A stretch of DNA of 64,000 nucleotides from CAYXWM01 sp964468805 (GCA_964468805.1 CAYXWM010000005.1:1-64000); one strand, 5' to 3'; shown: positions 52,010-60,812, counted from the first letter of the stretch. Numbers and translations: made by a program. The notes: generated from the sequence alone by a model not told the origin.

Positions 52010-52027
52010 TGCAATAACCACCCTTCA

Positions 52028-53902
52028 TCAGATATTAAGACCGGCACGTTTTTCGTTAATAATACCTTCTAAGATTTCCGCAGATTTTTTAACGTCGGTT
52101 TCAACGATAAGCTGTCCGCCGGTTAACTCTTTCATTTTGTTGGTAACAACATCAAGAGTTACGGGGCTACCTGTAACGAAGGGCGGTAATCCCAAGTGTA
52201 CCGGCAAACCGAGAGCAAGACCAAAGCAACCGTCTGCAAGAGCTTGTTCTTCCAACCATTGAGGAGCGGAAAGAACCAGAGGTAATTGAGGAATATCAAC
52301 GCCCAATGTTTCGGCGATTTCGCCGGCTACGATTTCAAGACGACCGATAGCAAGGCAGGGGCCGAAGTTAAGCACCGGCGGGATTCCTAATTTTTTGCAG
52401 ATTGCTTTCAATTTGGGACCTGCAAGTTCGGCAGCTTCCGGAGACATTAATCCGCAGTTTTCCAAACCGCCCGAAGAACAGCCGGCAGAAAGTACGATTA
52501 TGTCGCGTGCAATCAATTCTTTTGTCAATTCAACAGTAAACACGTCATGACCGAGAGCAGTTAAGTTAGAGCAGCCTACAACGCCTGCAACACCTTTGAT
52601 TTCGCCGGATACTATCAAGTCAATAAGGGGTTTCCAGCTTCCGCCCAGGAATTCTTTAAGTGAACCTTCGCTTACGCCGGTAATGGTGGTGCTGTTACCG
52701 TGTTCGGGAAGAAGATTTAATTCAACTTTGGGACGGCGGTTTTTGTATGCATCAACTATGCGATTAATAATTTTATCGCTGATAGTTTCTTTGTTTTCGT
52801 AATCAAAGGGAATATATTCTGCATTTGCTTTTTTGGCAACATCGTCAAGACAGATTTGTTGAATCATGAGACGTTCGCAAATAGGTTCGATACCGGGCAG
52901 AGTGCAGTTAAATTCGGAAAGAACCGCATCAATTGCACCTGTGGAAAGAACAGCTTCGCTGGTGTAGTTATTGCCGGCATGACCGTCGAAAATTTCGGTG
53001 TAATGATCACCACGTAATTGAAGGTCTTGACCTACGCAAGTACAACCTACCAGTTTAAAGCCTTTTGCACCTACTGCTTGTGCTTTTGCGACAACGTCCG
53101 GTTGGGTAAGGCGGTTTTGCAAATCAACGAAGATAGAGTGTTGGTGACCTGTAATCATAATGTTGATATAATCGGGGTTGATAACTCTCAAACCTACAGG
53201 TGCCATACGGATTTCCGGTTGGCCCAACATAACGTCGTTAAGGAGATTTGTTAAAGTCAATCCGTAAATTCCGGTAGAAATACCCAGTTTTAAGCAGTCT
53301 AACAACATACTTACAGGGTCGGAACTTAAGTTTGTGGAAGTTTTTACAACTCCCGAAACTATTTCGGATTTGGCTCCTCCGGGTAGTATGCCCAGCTCTG
53401 CCCAGCGTTTATACCTTGGGCCGTAAGCTACCTTTTCGGTTAATTCCATTTTGTCGTATTCGCTTTTGTATAAGTCGTCAAGTACTGCTTGAGCTACCGC
53501 AGCAGCACGTTCATGCATATCGTCTTTATGTATTCCAAACATATCTGCAAGTTTGTTTAAAGCTTTTTCGCTCTTGATTTCATGCTTGGCCAAAGCAGCT
53601 GCTTTTAAGTTGCGAGCTGTAGTTTCAACAACGTGGATGTAGCATCCGGAACCGGCGGCTACGGAACGAAGGAAGTTACGAGTTACGATAGTATCAGCGT
53701 TGGCACCGCAAACGCCGTTTTGTCCGTCGGGAGTAATACGGCAAGGACCGTTGGAACATAAGCGGCAGCAAACACCTTTTAATCCGAAACCGCATTTTGT
53801 GGATTGTTTAGCTACACGATGATGAGCTACTTCATGATCAAATGTACAAATAAAATCGTTTAAAGCTTTATCCGCATTTGCACATACTTTGCATTGAGAC
53901 AT
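52028..53902 (-). CDS. CooS-family carbon-monoxide-dehydrogenase-like protein (atypical active site)
   Basis: A 624-residue protein homologous to Ni-Fe CO dehydrogenase. B- and D-cluster cysteines are intact (CGFGLKGVCCRLCSNGPC, then GVCG). By alignment from memory with C. hydrogenoformans CODH-II, the C-cluster ligands are kept: His253 (TGHQ), Cys289, Cys333 (EFNC), Cys444 (VGCSN), Cys475 (AGCSS) and Cys516 (GPC). But the catalytic Lys (EKA) is Gln553 in EEQALADG, the CO-site Ile is Asp557, and the His residues of the proton channel (AAGxxGHSGH) are replaced by AAGSGCYIHVV. Ordinary CO oxidation is therefore doubtful. The ATG at 53902 has AGGAGG 7 bases before it. Confidence 0.88.
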   Translation of the reverse strand: MSQCKVCANADKALNDFICTFDHEVAHHRVAKQSTKCGFGLKGVCCRLCSNGPCRITPDGQNGVCGANADTIVTRNFLRSVAAGSGCYIHVVETTARNLKAAALAKHEIKSEKALNKLADMFGIHKDDMHERAAAVAQAVLDDLYKSEYDKMELTEKVAYGPRYKRWAELGILPGGAKSEIVSGVVKTSTNLSSDPVSMLLDCLKLGISTGIYGLTLTNLLNDVMLGQPEIRMAPVGLRVINPDYINIMITGHQHSIFVDLQNRLTQPDVVAKAQAVGAKGFKLVGCTCVGQDLQLRGDHYTEIFDGHAGNNYTSEAVLSTGAIDAVLSEFNCTLPGIEPICERLMIQQICLDDVAKKANAEYIPFDYENKETISDKIINRIVDAYKNRRPKVELNLLPEHGNSTTITGVSEGSLKEFLGGSWKPLIDLIVSGEIKGVAGVVGCSNLTALGHDVFTVELTKELIARDIIVLSAGCSSGGLENCGLMSPEAAELAGPKLKAICKKLGIPPVLNFGPCLAIGRLEIVAGEIAETLGVDIPQLPLVLSAPQWLEEQALADGCFGLALGLPVHLGLPPFVTGSPVTLDVVTNKMKELTGGQLIVETDVKKSAEILEGIINEKRAGLNI

Positions 53903-54645
53903 ATACATTCCTCCTATATAGAAAAGATTGTTAAAGATTCCAAAATGTCAGTAATGTTTGTTTTTTAATTAACGGAATCTGTCAAATCATACCAATCCTC
54001 TAGTGCTTATATATTTGCATAGTCGTGAATGAGCAGAAACCGCTGTTAGCGAACTTACAAGAAATAGGCAAATATTTTACATAGTTAAGGACAGGTATCA
54101 GTACTCCGAAATTCAGAGTTTTAATCTTAAAAATATTGTAGCACAGTCTTTGAAAAATTTCAAGTGGCAAAAGATAATAATTACTTATTGATAACAAATC
54201 TCATATATTATGTATTTTATATAATTTGTAGTTATATGTCAACATTTATTTATATTTTTTTAAAACTGTAGTTTTTTGAATCTTTAAATATCGAATAATT
54301 TAATACGATTGTAATTTACATATGTCCATAAATATAATACAATATTAAGATACAAAGGTTCATCCTCTGATTGTAAAAATACGGTAAATTCTACGGTTTG
54401 CTTTGATTTTTTTATCGTTAGTTTTGCGGATGCTATTAAAAAACATGATATTTTCGATTTTTTTACGATATTTGCTTGACAAATACCCAATAAAAGATTA
54501 TAAATATACTTGAAATGCTAATCCGCAAAAATTAGTTTTTATGCCGTATATATCTAATTCATTGACTTTATTATATATACTTGTGCTCGAAAATGAATTA
54601 GTATTTTTTTTAAAAATATAATTGTATTTTCTAGGAGGAATTAAA
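53903..54645. other. Long gap between the CooS-family gene and hup
   Basis: 743 bp, strongly AT-rich. The hup promoter is at 54476-54504. The part nearest the CooS-family gene must hold its promoter; a minus-strand TTGACA at about 53982-53977 lacks a clear -10 element. No ORF with a ribosome site was found. Confidence 0.6.
54476..54504 (+). promoter_or_regulatory. Strong sigma-A promoter for hup
   Basis: TTGACA (54476-54481), a 17-bp spacer and TATAAA (54499-54504), about 140 bases upstream of the ATG. Confidence 0.8.
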
Positions 54646-54924
54646 ATGAACAAAAGTGAACTTATAGCTGCTTTGGCGGCAAAGAGTGAACTTAGCAAAA
54701 AGGATTCTGAAAAAGCTTTGAAAGCTTTTGAAGAAGTTGTTACCGAAGAATTGGCAAAAGGCGGAAAAGTTCAAATCGTTGGCTTCGGTATTTTTGATGT
54801 AACTGACAGAGCTGCCAGAGAAGGTCGCAATCCTCATACCGGCGAACCTATGCCCATACCGGCATCCAAAGCTCCTCGCTTCAAAGTAGGTAAAGCTCTG
54901 AGAGACGCTGTTAACGGCAGATAA
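54646..54924 (+). CDS. hup: HU family DNA-binding protein
   Basis: A 92-residue histone-like protein that bends and compacts DNA. It begins MNKSELIAALAAKSELSKKD, and the DNA-embracing arm includes GRNPHTGEPMPIPASKAPRF (about residues 54-73), the HU/IHF signature. The ATG at 54646 has GGAGG 7 bases before it. It forms a dimer. It is monocistronic with a strong promoter and terminator, as expected for an abundant protein. Confidence 0.97.
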   Translation: MNKSELIAALAAKSELSKKDSEKALKAFEEVVTEELAKGGKVQIVGFGIFDVTDRAAREGRNPHTGEPMPIPASKAPRFKVGKALRDAVNGR

Positions 54925-54988
54925 CAACAATATAGCTTTTCCTTGTTTCGTTTTTTCCGAAAGGAAACTTTACAAACTTAAAAGAAAC

Positions 54989-55051
54989 AGCCTATCCCAA
55001 TTAAATACTTCTTCCGCATACGGAAACAAGAATTTAAGGGATAGGCTTTTA
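54989..55051 (+). terminator. Terminator of hup
   Basis: AGCCTATCCC (54989-54998) pairs with GGGATAGGCT (55038-55047), with an inner stem TTCCG/CGGAA, and ends in TTTT. Confidence 0.8.
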
Positions 55052-55169
55052 ATAATTGTACATATATAAATATACGCGAATGTAGCGAAAGGTTTAATCC
55101 TTTCTTACTATATAAATAACGATTAATACACAGAATTATTACGGTACCGGATACGATTTCGGAGGAAAT

Positions 55170-55409
55170 ATGAGATTAGACAAATTTTTGAAAGTTTCAC
55201 GCTTAATAAAACGTCGTACAATAGCAAACGAGGCCTGCGACGCCGGCAGAGTAACAGTAAATGATAAAGTCGCCAAGGCAGGGCTCCTTGTAAAAGAAGG
55301 CGACGTTATCGAAATAAAATTCGGCTCAAACATTACAAAAGTGCAGATACTTTCCGTTAAGGAACAAGTTAAAAAGCAAGAAGCGGCTGAAATGTATAAA
55401 AGTTTATAG
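55170..55409 (+). CDS. rqcP: S4-domain RNA-binding protein RqcP (YabO)
   Basis: A 79-residue S4 RNA-binding protein. The S4 motif MRLDKFLKVSRLIKRRTIAN and GRVTVNDKVAKAGLLVKEGD are nearly full length, with a short basic tail. In Bacillus it helps RqcH add alanine tails to stalled chains on the 50S subunit (ribosome quality control). GGAGG lies before the ATG. The gene is often near hup in Firmicutes, which fits the order here. Confidence 0.93.
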   Translation: MRLDKFLKVSRLIKRRTIANEACDAGRVTVNDKVAKAGLLVKEGDVIEIKFGSNITKVQILSVKEQVKKQEAAEMYKSL

Positions 55410-55441
55410 GAATAAAAAAACAACCCGACGAATCGGATTGA

Positions 55442-55975
55442 TTATGCTTTGCATCTTTTTATCAATATTCCCAAGACAGCCGCAGCTACAACGGGTATTA
55501 TGGGGGATATATTGAAAATAATCAACAGAACCAAGGTTGTTAAAAAAATAACCATGCACTTAACGTCAACAATTGCAGATTTCCATAGTTTTATTGTAGC
55601 GTTAATAATAAGCACAGCTACAGCAATGCGAACTCCGTTAAAGGCGTATTTGACCGCTTCGAATTGCATAAAGCTGTTAAAAAACATAGCCACAAAAATA
55701 ATAATTACTATAGAGGGAAAAATTATACCCAACGCCGCAAATATCAGACCGCTCCTACCCCTTATCTTATTTCCTATAAACATGGCAGTATTAACGGCTA
55801 TTATTCCCGGTATACATTGACTGAGAGCAAAAAAGTCCATGACTTCTTGCTCAGTAATCCAATTGCGTTTTTCTACCAAGTCCTTTTGAATTAGAGGTAG
55901 CATACTGTAACCGCCACCGAAAGTTAGAACTCCTATTTTGGTAAATGCCAGAAAAATGACAAACAACTCTCTCAA
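55442..55975 (-). CDS. Short CHR-family chromate transporter
   Basis: A 177-residue membrane protein with five to six helices. The CHR signature FGGGYSMLPLIQKDLVEKRN is near residues 19-38 and ALSQCIPGIIAVNTAMFIG follows. Short-chain CHR proteins normally come as two adjacent genes with opposite membrane orientation; only one is seen here, and no partner exists on either side. Chromate or sulfate export is the family annotation. Its role in an anaerobe is open. Confidence 0.88.
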   Translation of the reverse strand: MRELFVIFLAFTKIGVLTFGGGYSMLPLIQKDLVEKRNWITEQEVMDFFALSQCIPGIIAVNTAMFIGNKIRGRSGLIFAALGIIFPSIVIIIFVAMFFNSFMQFEAVKYAFNGVRIAVAVLIINATIKLWKSAIVDVKCMVIFLTTLVLLIIFNISPIIPVVAAAVLGILIKRCKA

Positions 55976-56200
55976 AATTACTCCTCGACTCCTTTTCCGG
56001 CCACACCGAAAATCAATTGTAAATTCCTTATTAATTATGAAATAGTTTTATCACTTGATTATAAAAATGTCAATAAAAACTTTAACAATGTTCTGCAAAT
56101 GCAGAATTTATTTTATTTAAGGAAAAAATATCTATTATAATTTCGAATATTTCCAAGAGACTTAATAAAACAAATTTATATATAAGAAATGAAGGTTATT

Positions 56201-56995
56201 ATGAAAATTGTAGACTTTCACGCACATATTTTTCCGCAAAAAGTTGAACCTCAGGCAGTTGACTTTTTAAGCAATTATTATAGTATGCCCATAACACACA
56301 GTGCAGTTTTTGATAAGCTTATGGAAAGTGCAGCGGAAATTAACGTAGATAAGATAGTAATACATTCCACTGCAACAAAGCCTTCGCAAGTTGAAAGTAT
56401 TAATAACTTTATTGCAAGTAAATTGGGCGACAGCAGAGTTGTGGGTTTCGGCACCTTACATCCTGATTATCCTGACATTGAAAATGAAATTGACAGAATA
56501 AAAAGCCTGGGTCTTAGGGGCATAAAATTTCACTCCGATTTTCAGGACTTTGATATAGACAGCAAGCGGATGCACAGAATTTACTCTTATGTGGACAAGT
56601 CTCTTCCTATATTAATGCATTTGGGCGACGAGGTAAGGGACAGTTCATCTCCCATACGTCTTGCCAACGTAATGGACGAATTTCCCAATATCACTTTTAT
56701 CGGAGCACATCTTGGGGGTTATCTCCGCTGGCATGAAGCGGAAAAGTGTTTGTTTGGCAGAGATGTTTATTTGGATACCTCCAGTGCCGTTCGTTGTATG
56801 GACAAAAAATTGGCGGAACATATAATAAAAAGTCACGGTGTAGATAGGATATTGTTCGGAACGGACTACCCCTTGGCAGGTCACAAAGAAGAACTGGAGC
56901 TGTTCCTCAGTCTTGATTTAACACCGGAGGAACAAGAAAAAATACTTTGGAAAAATGCCTATAAATTATTGTTTCCGGAACAATTAGTTGATTAA
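56201..56995 (+). CDS. Metal-dependent hydrolase, amidohydrolase_2 family
   Basis: A 264-residue TIM-barrel hydrolase. The N-terminal metal motif DFHAHIFP (HxH), GIKFHSDFQDF, MHLGDE, IGAHLGGYLRW and the terminal GTDYPLAGHKEE make up the active site of the amidohydrolase-2 (ACMSD/TatD-like) group. AAGG lies 5 bases upstream of the ATG at 56201; an ATG at 56189 in the same frame has no ribosome site. The family covers decarboxylases and hydrolases, and the substrate is not predictable here. Confidence 0.88.
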   Translation: MKIVDFHAHIFPQKVEPQAVDFLSNYYSMPITHSAVFDKLMESAAEINVDKIVIHSTATKPSQVESINNFIASKLGDSRVVGFGTLHPDYPDIENEIDRIKSLGLRGIKFHSDFQDFDIDSKRMHRIYSYVDKSLPILMHLGDEVRDSSSPIRLANVMDEFPNITFIGAHLGGYLRWHEAEKCLFGRDVYLDTSSAVRCMDKKLAEHIIKSHGVDRILFGTDYPLAGHKEELELFLSLDLTPEEQEKILWKNAYKLLFPEQLVD

Positions 56996-57018
56996 GAAAT
57001 TCATTATAAGATAATTGC

Positions 57019-57066
57019 AAAAGACCGGGGTAGCTATTCAAGAAAAGTTACCCTCGGTCTTTTTGA
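57019..57066 (+). terminator. Terminator of the amidohydrolase gene
   Basis: AAGACCGGGGTAGCT pairs with AGTTACCCTCGGTCTT (one bulge), then TTTTGATT, 25 bases past the stop. Confidence 0.85.
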
Positions 57067-57077
57067 TTAAGAAGAGT

Positions 57078-57185
57078 TATACTGATTCCTTTTTAAACAG
57101 AGGACAAAAATAATTGAATTTTTTCCAACGGTTCAAGGAAAAAACAATTATTATTGTCCTTCAACTTAAAAGGAATTAGTATATA
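57078..57185 (+). repeat. MITE-like palindromic repeat, family 2, copy D
   Basis: About 108 bp with the clearest ends of the family, TATACTGATTCC and GGAATTAGTATA, plus arms GGACAAAAATAATTG / CAATTATTATTGTCC. It ends 10 bases from the thiI stop. Confidence 0.88.
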
Positions 57186-57195
57186 TCTTTTTAAA

Positions 57196-58365
57196 TTATG
57201 AAATCTGCAATATTTCTATATTTTTTATTGCAGTTTCAACCAGTTCATCAATATCCTCCAGCTGACTGTGAATACTTTGAATTATTGAAGCCTTTGGTTT
57301 GGTTTCCGGGTGTTTCGGAATAAAGTTGGTACAGCAATCCTCATACGGTCTTATTGAAATTTCATATGTATCGATAGATTTTGCTATGTTTACTATTTCC
57401 AATTTATCCAATCCGCAGAGGGGTCTCATGACCGGAATGGTTACTGCTGTATCTATGGCATAAATTCCCGGAACTGTCTGACTTGCAACCTGCCCTATGG
57501 AGTCACCGGTAATCAGGCATTGGCAATTTTCCTTTTCGGCTATCTTTTCAGCTATAGTTAGCATAACTCTCTTTTGCAAAATTACATACTTTTCCGGCGG
57601 AACGCTTTTGTTTAAATAGAGCTGTATGTCCGTAAAAGGAACTATACTAAGGGAAATATTTCCCGTAAACGCGGAAAGTCGTTTAGCCAAATCTATTGCC
57701 TTTTCTTTGGCACGCTCCGATGTATAGGGCGGTGAATGAAAATAAACAGCCGAAACGGCAACCCCGCGTTTTGCCATAAGATAACCGGCAACAGGACTGT
57801 CCAATCCTCCGGATAACAACAATAACCCCTTACCGCTGCATCCCTCAGGTAAGCCTCCGGGTCCTTTAAAACTTTCCGTATATATGTAGGCATTGTTTCG
57901 CAATTCCACTTGCAGCAATAAAGTTGGGTTATGTAAATCCACCTTGCCGTTATCAACCCCGTGGATTATGTATCCTCCAACCAAAGCCGAAACTTCATTA
58001 GAAGTCAAGGGATAGCGTTTGTCTGCACGCCGAGTTTCCACTCTTATAGTAAAGGGCGAATTACCCAATTGTTTTTTTACCAGATCCAATGCAACAACTT
58101 GCAAATTAGATATATTTAAATCTTCAGTCATTATGCAAGGGCAAATTCCCACTATACCCAAAACCGTCTGCAACTTTGGGACAACCCGGTCATAATCAAA
58201 TTTTTCATTGTAGCACTCGATTAATAATCTGCCCTGCTCTCTGGTTACCTTATAACCGTCACCTATCTTTGTTAAAATCCTGTCCATCAGTCTGCGTTCA
58301 AAAAGATGACGATTTTTTCCACGCAATGCAATTTCTCCGTACTTCACCAATAATACTTCTTTCAA
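57196..58365 (-). CDS. thiI: tRNA 4-thiouridine sulfurtransferase ThiI
   Basis: 389 residues. An N-terminal ferredoxin-like and THUMP domain (about 1-165, starting KEVLLVKYGEIALRGKNR) binds tRNA; the PP-loop domain has LLLLSGGLDSPVAGY near residue 180 and activates U8 with ATP before sulfur transfer. It lacks the C-terminal rhodanese domain found in E. coli, so a separate NifS-type partner is needed; none is adjacent. GGAG lies before the ATG. Confidence 0.95.
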   Translation of the reverse strand: MKEVLLVKYGEIALRGKNRHLFERRLMDRILTKIGDGYKVTREQGRLLIECYNEKFDYDRVVPKLQTVLGIVGICPCIMTEDLNISNLQVVALDLVKKQLGNSPFTIRVETRRADKRYPLTSNEVSALVGGYIIHGVDNGKVDLHNPTLLLQVELRNNAYIYTESFKGPGGLPEGCSGKGLLLLSGGLDSPVAGYLMAKRGVAVSAVYFHSPPYTSERAKEKAIDLAKRLSAFTGNISLSIVPFTDIQLYLNKSVPPEKYVILQKRVMLTIAEKIAEKENCQCLITGDSIGQVASQTVPGIYAIDTAVTIPVMRPLCGLDKLEIVNIAKSIDTYEISIRPYEDCCTNFIPKHPETKPKASIIQSIHSQLEDIDELVETAIKNIEILQIS

Positions 58366-59021
58366 AATTCCGTCTCCTTCTGTATATGATTGTTCTATAT
58401 ATGATTACTCTATATTTAATTGCTCTATATCCGATACGGTAAGTATAATACTATACCCAAAAACTAAGATTCTGTCAATCCGAATGAAATAAGGATGTTT
58501 TTCGGATGCCTGTGTGATTAAATAGATTAAACTTAATCTTAGGAATGTATTATTAATACAATTCCATTGAATCTCACAGAGGCTCATTGTTTTGAGGTAC
58601 GCAGTAATTATTTATGTACATTATAGACTCTTTTATCTTATTTGATATGGAAATTTTTGAACGGAAGAACTACACATAAATATGGAGTAGAAGATATTTT
58701 GCAAATGCAAATAGTTTTGGAATAGGATAACGATTTAGCAATCCGGAAAGTTATATTTTTATAATTATTCACAAAAGATTACTTTAACGAATAGTATTAT
58801 AAGGTTTTTTACTAATAAAACACTGTATTTATAGGCTTTTTTATAATGTTATCAAAATACAGGAAAATACACCTAACCGGGTAAATTAGTCTTCTGTTTT
58901 ACACAAATAATTCTGATCCAACTTATATCTAAATTGTTTCGGCAACTATATTTACATAATAATATTATGGTTAACTAACGGAGGATTATATTCAAGAACT
59001 TAATTTTTAATATTCTAATTT
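58366..59021. other. Long gap upstream of thiI
   Basis: About 656 bp, very AT-rich. Short tandem-like T/A words (ATATATGATT, TATATTTAATT) lie near 58380-58440. No ORF with a ribosome site, hairpin terminator or known repeat was found. Confidence 0.6.
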
Positions 59022-59043
59022 AAAAAGGCCGCATTGGCGGCCC
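59022..59043 (-). terminator. Terminator downstream of the SOD gene
   Basis: GGCCGC pairs with GCGGCC around a 4-base loop and runs into a T tract on the minus strand. It is about 155 bases past the SOD stop. Confidence 0.85.
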
Positions 59044-59145
59044 GGAATTTATTTTTCGCTATTAGCCCTTTCGGGTTGTATCAAACCACCGTAATCTCGG
59101 TAGTTGTTTAAACTTAATCTACCTTGTAAAAATACAAGGCGAAAA
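59022..59145 (-). ncRNA. Candidate structured RNA in the 3' region of the SOD gene
   Basis: On the minus strand four stems follow each other: CCTTGTA/TACAAGG, ACTACCG/CGGTGGT (one G-U), CCC-GAAA-GGG with a GNRA loop, and the terminator GGCCGC/GCGGCC. A 36-codon TTG-initiated ORF (59159-59049, ending LIQPERANSEK) overlaps it but has no clear ribosome site. The stem series is either an independent small RNA, a regulated 3' UTR, or the tail of a decayed gene. I do not recognise it. Confidence 0.35.
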
Positions 59146-59196
59146 CCTTTGCAAATCAATTATTTAGGTTCCACTTTTTCAGCAATTATTCTGTTA

Positions 59197-59832
59197 CTAC
59201 TCTGCTGCATAGCAAGCATTATAATTTTCAAGTGCTTTATCAAAGTCCACGACGTTGAACCAATCATCTATATAATCCGCACGTTTGTTGTAATGCTTTA
59301 GATAATAAGCATGTTCCCAAACGTCTATGGTCATTACGGGACAAGCATCCAGGGTTAAGGGAGTGTCTTGGTTGGCGGTAGTTATTATTCTTAATTGATT
59401 ATCCTTATCTACAACAAGCCAAGCATAACCTGAACCGAAAACGGCCAAGGCTTGTTTCTTGAAGGCTTCCTTGAAATTTTCAAAATTTCCGAACACGGAA
59501 TTTATGACATCGGCCAGAGCACCCGTAGGTTGGGAAGCTTTGTTTGGAGACAGGTTATTAAAATAAAAATTATGATTATAAACGCCTCCGGCATTGTTTT
59601 TGACCTTTGTCCGAATCTCGTCCGGCAACCAGTTGGAATGGCGTATGAGTTTTTCCAAAGTCCAGCTTTGGTATTCGGGATAACCCGACAGAGCTGCGTT
59701 AAGATTGTCCACATAAGTTTGAAGATGGCGGTCGTGGTGGATTTGCATGGTTTTTGTATCTATATACGGCTCCAACGCCGAGTAATCATATGGCAATGGC
59801 ATTAACTCAAATTTGTACATATCGTAACTCAT
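59197..59832 (-). CDS. Superoxide dismutase (Fe/Mn family)
   Basis: A 211-residue enzyme that dismutes superoxide. Metal ligands are the His in MQIHHDRH, the His in VYNHNFYF and the Asp and His in DVWEHAYYLKHY. The N-terminus (FELMPLPYDYSALEPYID) is typical. AGGAGTG lies 8 bases before the ATG. Fe versus Mn cannot be settled by eye. It is part of oxygen defence in an otherwise anaerobic gene set. Confidence 0.95.
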   Translation of the reverse strand: MSYDMYKFELMPLPYDYSALEPYIDTKTMQIHHDRHLQTYVDNLNAALSGYPEYQSWTLEKLIRHSNWLPDEIRTKVKNNAGGVYNHNFYFNNLSPNKASQPTGALADVINSVFGNFENFKEAFKKQALAVFGSGYAWLVVDKDNQLRIITTANQDTPLTLDACPVMTIDVWEHAYYLKHYNKRADYIDDWFNVVDFDKALENYNACYAAE

Positions 59833-60052
59833 CGCTTTTCACTCCTATAACTCTTTCTATATTATATTAATTGACAGTAAAATAATTGCAAACTCCGGTA
59901 AAAAAAGTAAGATAAAGTTGATGGTTTTATTATACCGTAAAAGAAGTAAAATTATTAAGGTTTTATTGCAGTTACCGGAAAATGTAAAGTAATATATTGG
60001 TTATGACGATATACATTTAAGTGTACGAAGATTAGTAAAAGAGGTGAGTTAG

Positions 60053-60721
60053 ATGGAAGTAAACAATATTAACAATACCGTGCAAACCGGCGGCACCGTT
60101 TCAGCCAACAATACCACAGCTGCGGACAAAAGTACCACTCAAGCACAAACCCAACAAAATACCGGAACAACCGGTACAATAAAGAACAATGCGGCTGTAT
60201 ATGAGTCCGGGGAAACCAAAAAGCCAAAAGATAATTATCCCGTGGACAGAAAAGAAGTTGAACGGCTAATTAAAGAAAGCGAAAATCAAGCATCGTCCTT
60301 CAGAAGATTACTGGAAGGATTGCTTCAAAAACAAGCAAAGCGAAATGCAGTGGCCTCCGGTAGGGACGCCGCAGTTGAATACGATGACCTTCTCAACAAA
60401 GTATATAACGGTAAAGACGTTATGGTAGAAATCGACGAGGAAACTCGTTTACAAGCCAAAAAGGATATTGCTGAGGACGGTTATTACGGAGTTAAAAAGA
60501 CCTCCGAGCGAATTTTGGGATTTGCCAAAGCTATCTCCGGTGGTGACCCAAAAAAAATCGAGACTTTGCGTAATGCTGTAGAAAAGGGATTTAAAGAAGT
60601 AGAAGATATGTGGGGCGGTAAAGACAAATTGCCAAAGATCAGTTACGATACTTATGATGCTGTTATGAAGGGCTTCGATGAATGGGAAAATGCAAGTAAG
60701 CCTACCGAGCCTATTAGATAG
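60053..60721 (+). CDS. Hypothetical protein with low-complexity N-terminus
   Basis: 222 residues and not recognised. Residues 1-60 are Asn/Thr/Gln-rich and probably disordered (for example STTQAQTQQNTGTTGT). The remainder is charged and helical, with RKEVERLIKESENQASSF and YDAVMKGFDEWENASK. There is no signal peptide or membrane helix. GAGGTG lies 6 bases before the ATG and a strong terminator follows, so it is a genuine monocistronic gene. The disordered start followed by a coiled-coil-like region resembles small flagellar or secreted-system accessory proteins, but this is only an impression. Confidence 0.8.
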   Translation: MEVNNINNTVQTGGTVSANNTTAADKSTTQAQTQQNTGTTGTIKNNAAVYESGETKKPKDNYPVDRKEVERLIKESENQASSFRRLLEGLLQKQAKRNAVASGRDAAVEYDDLLNKVYNGKDVMVEIDEETRLQAKKDIAEDGYYGVKKTSERILGFAKAISGGDPKKIETLRNAVEKGFKEVEDMWGGKDKLPKISYDTYDAVMKGFDEWENASKPTEPIR

Positions 60722-60734
60722 TCTGTGCAAAAAT

Positions 60735-60772
60735 TTTTAAGGGACACTTTTTAGAAAGTGTCCCTTAAATTT
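60735..60772 (+). terminator. Terminator of the hypothetical gene
   Basis: A perfect 12-bp stem, AAGGGACACTTT with AAAGTGTCCCTT, then AAATTTT, 17 bases past the stop. Confidence 0.88.
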
Positions 60773-60812
60773 TAAAGATATATTTAACTAAAAATAACGA
60801 AACAAAGTCTCG

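Noticed and set aside
58366..59021. Search for tRNA, 6S or tmRNA in the long gap
   Set aside because: No T-loop signature, CCA end or tmRNA-like tag was seen. The sequence is plain AT-rich DNA.
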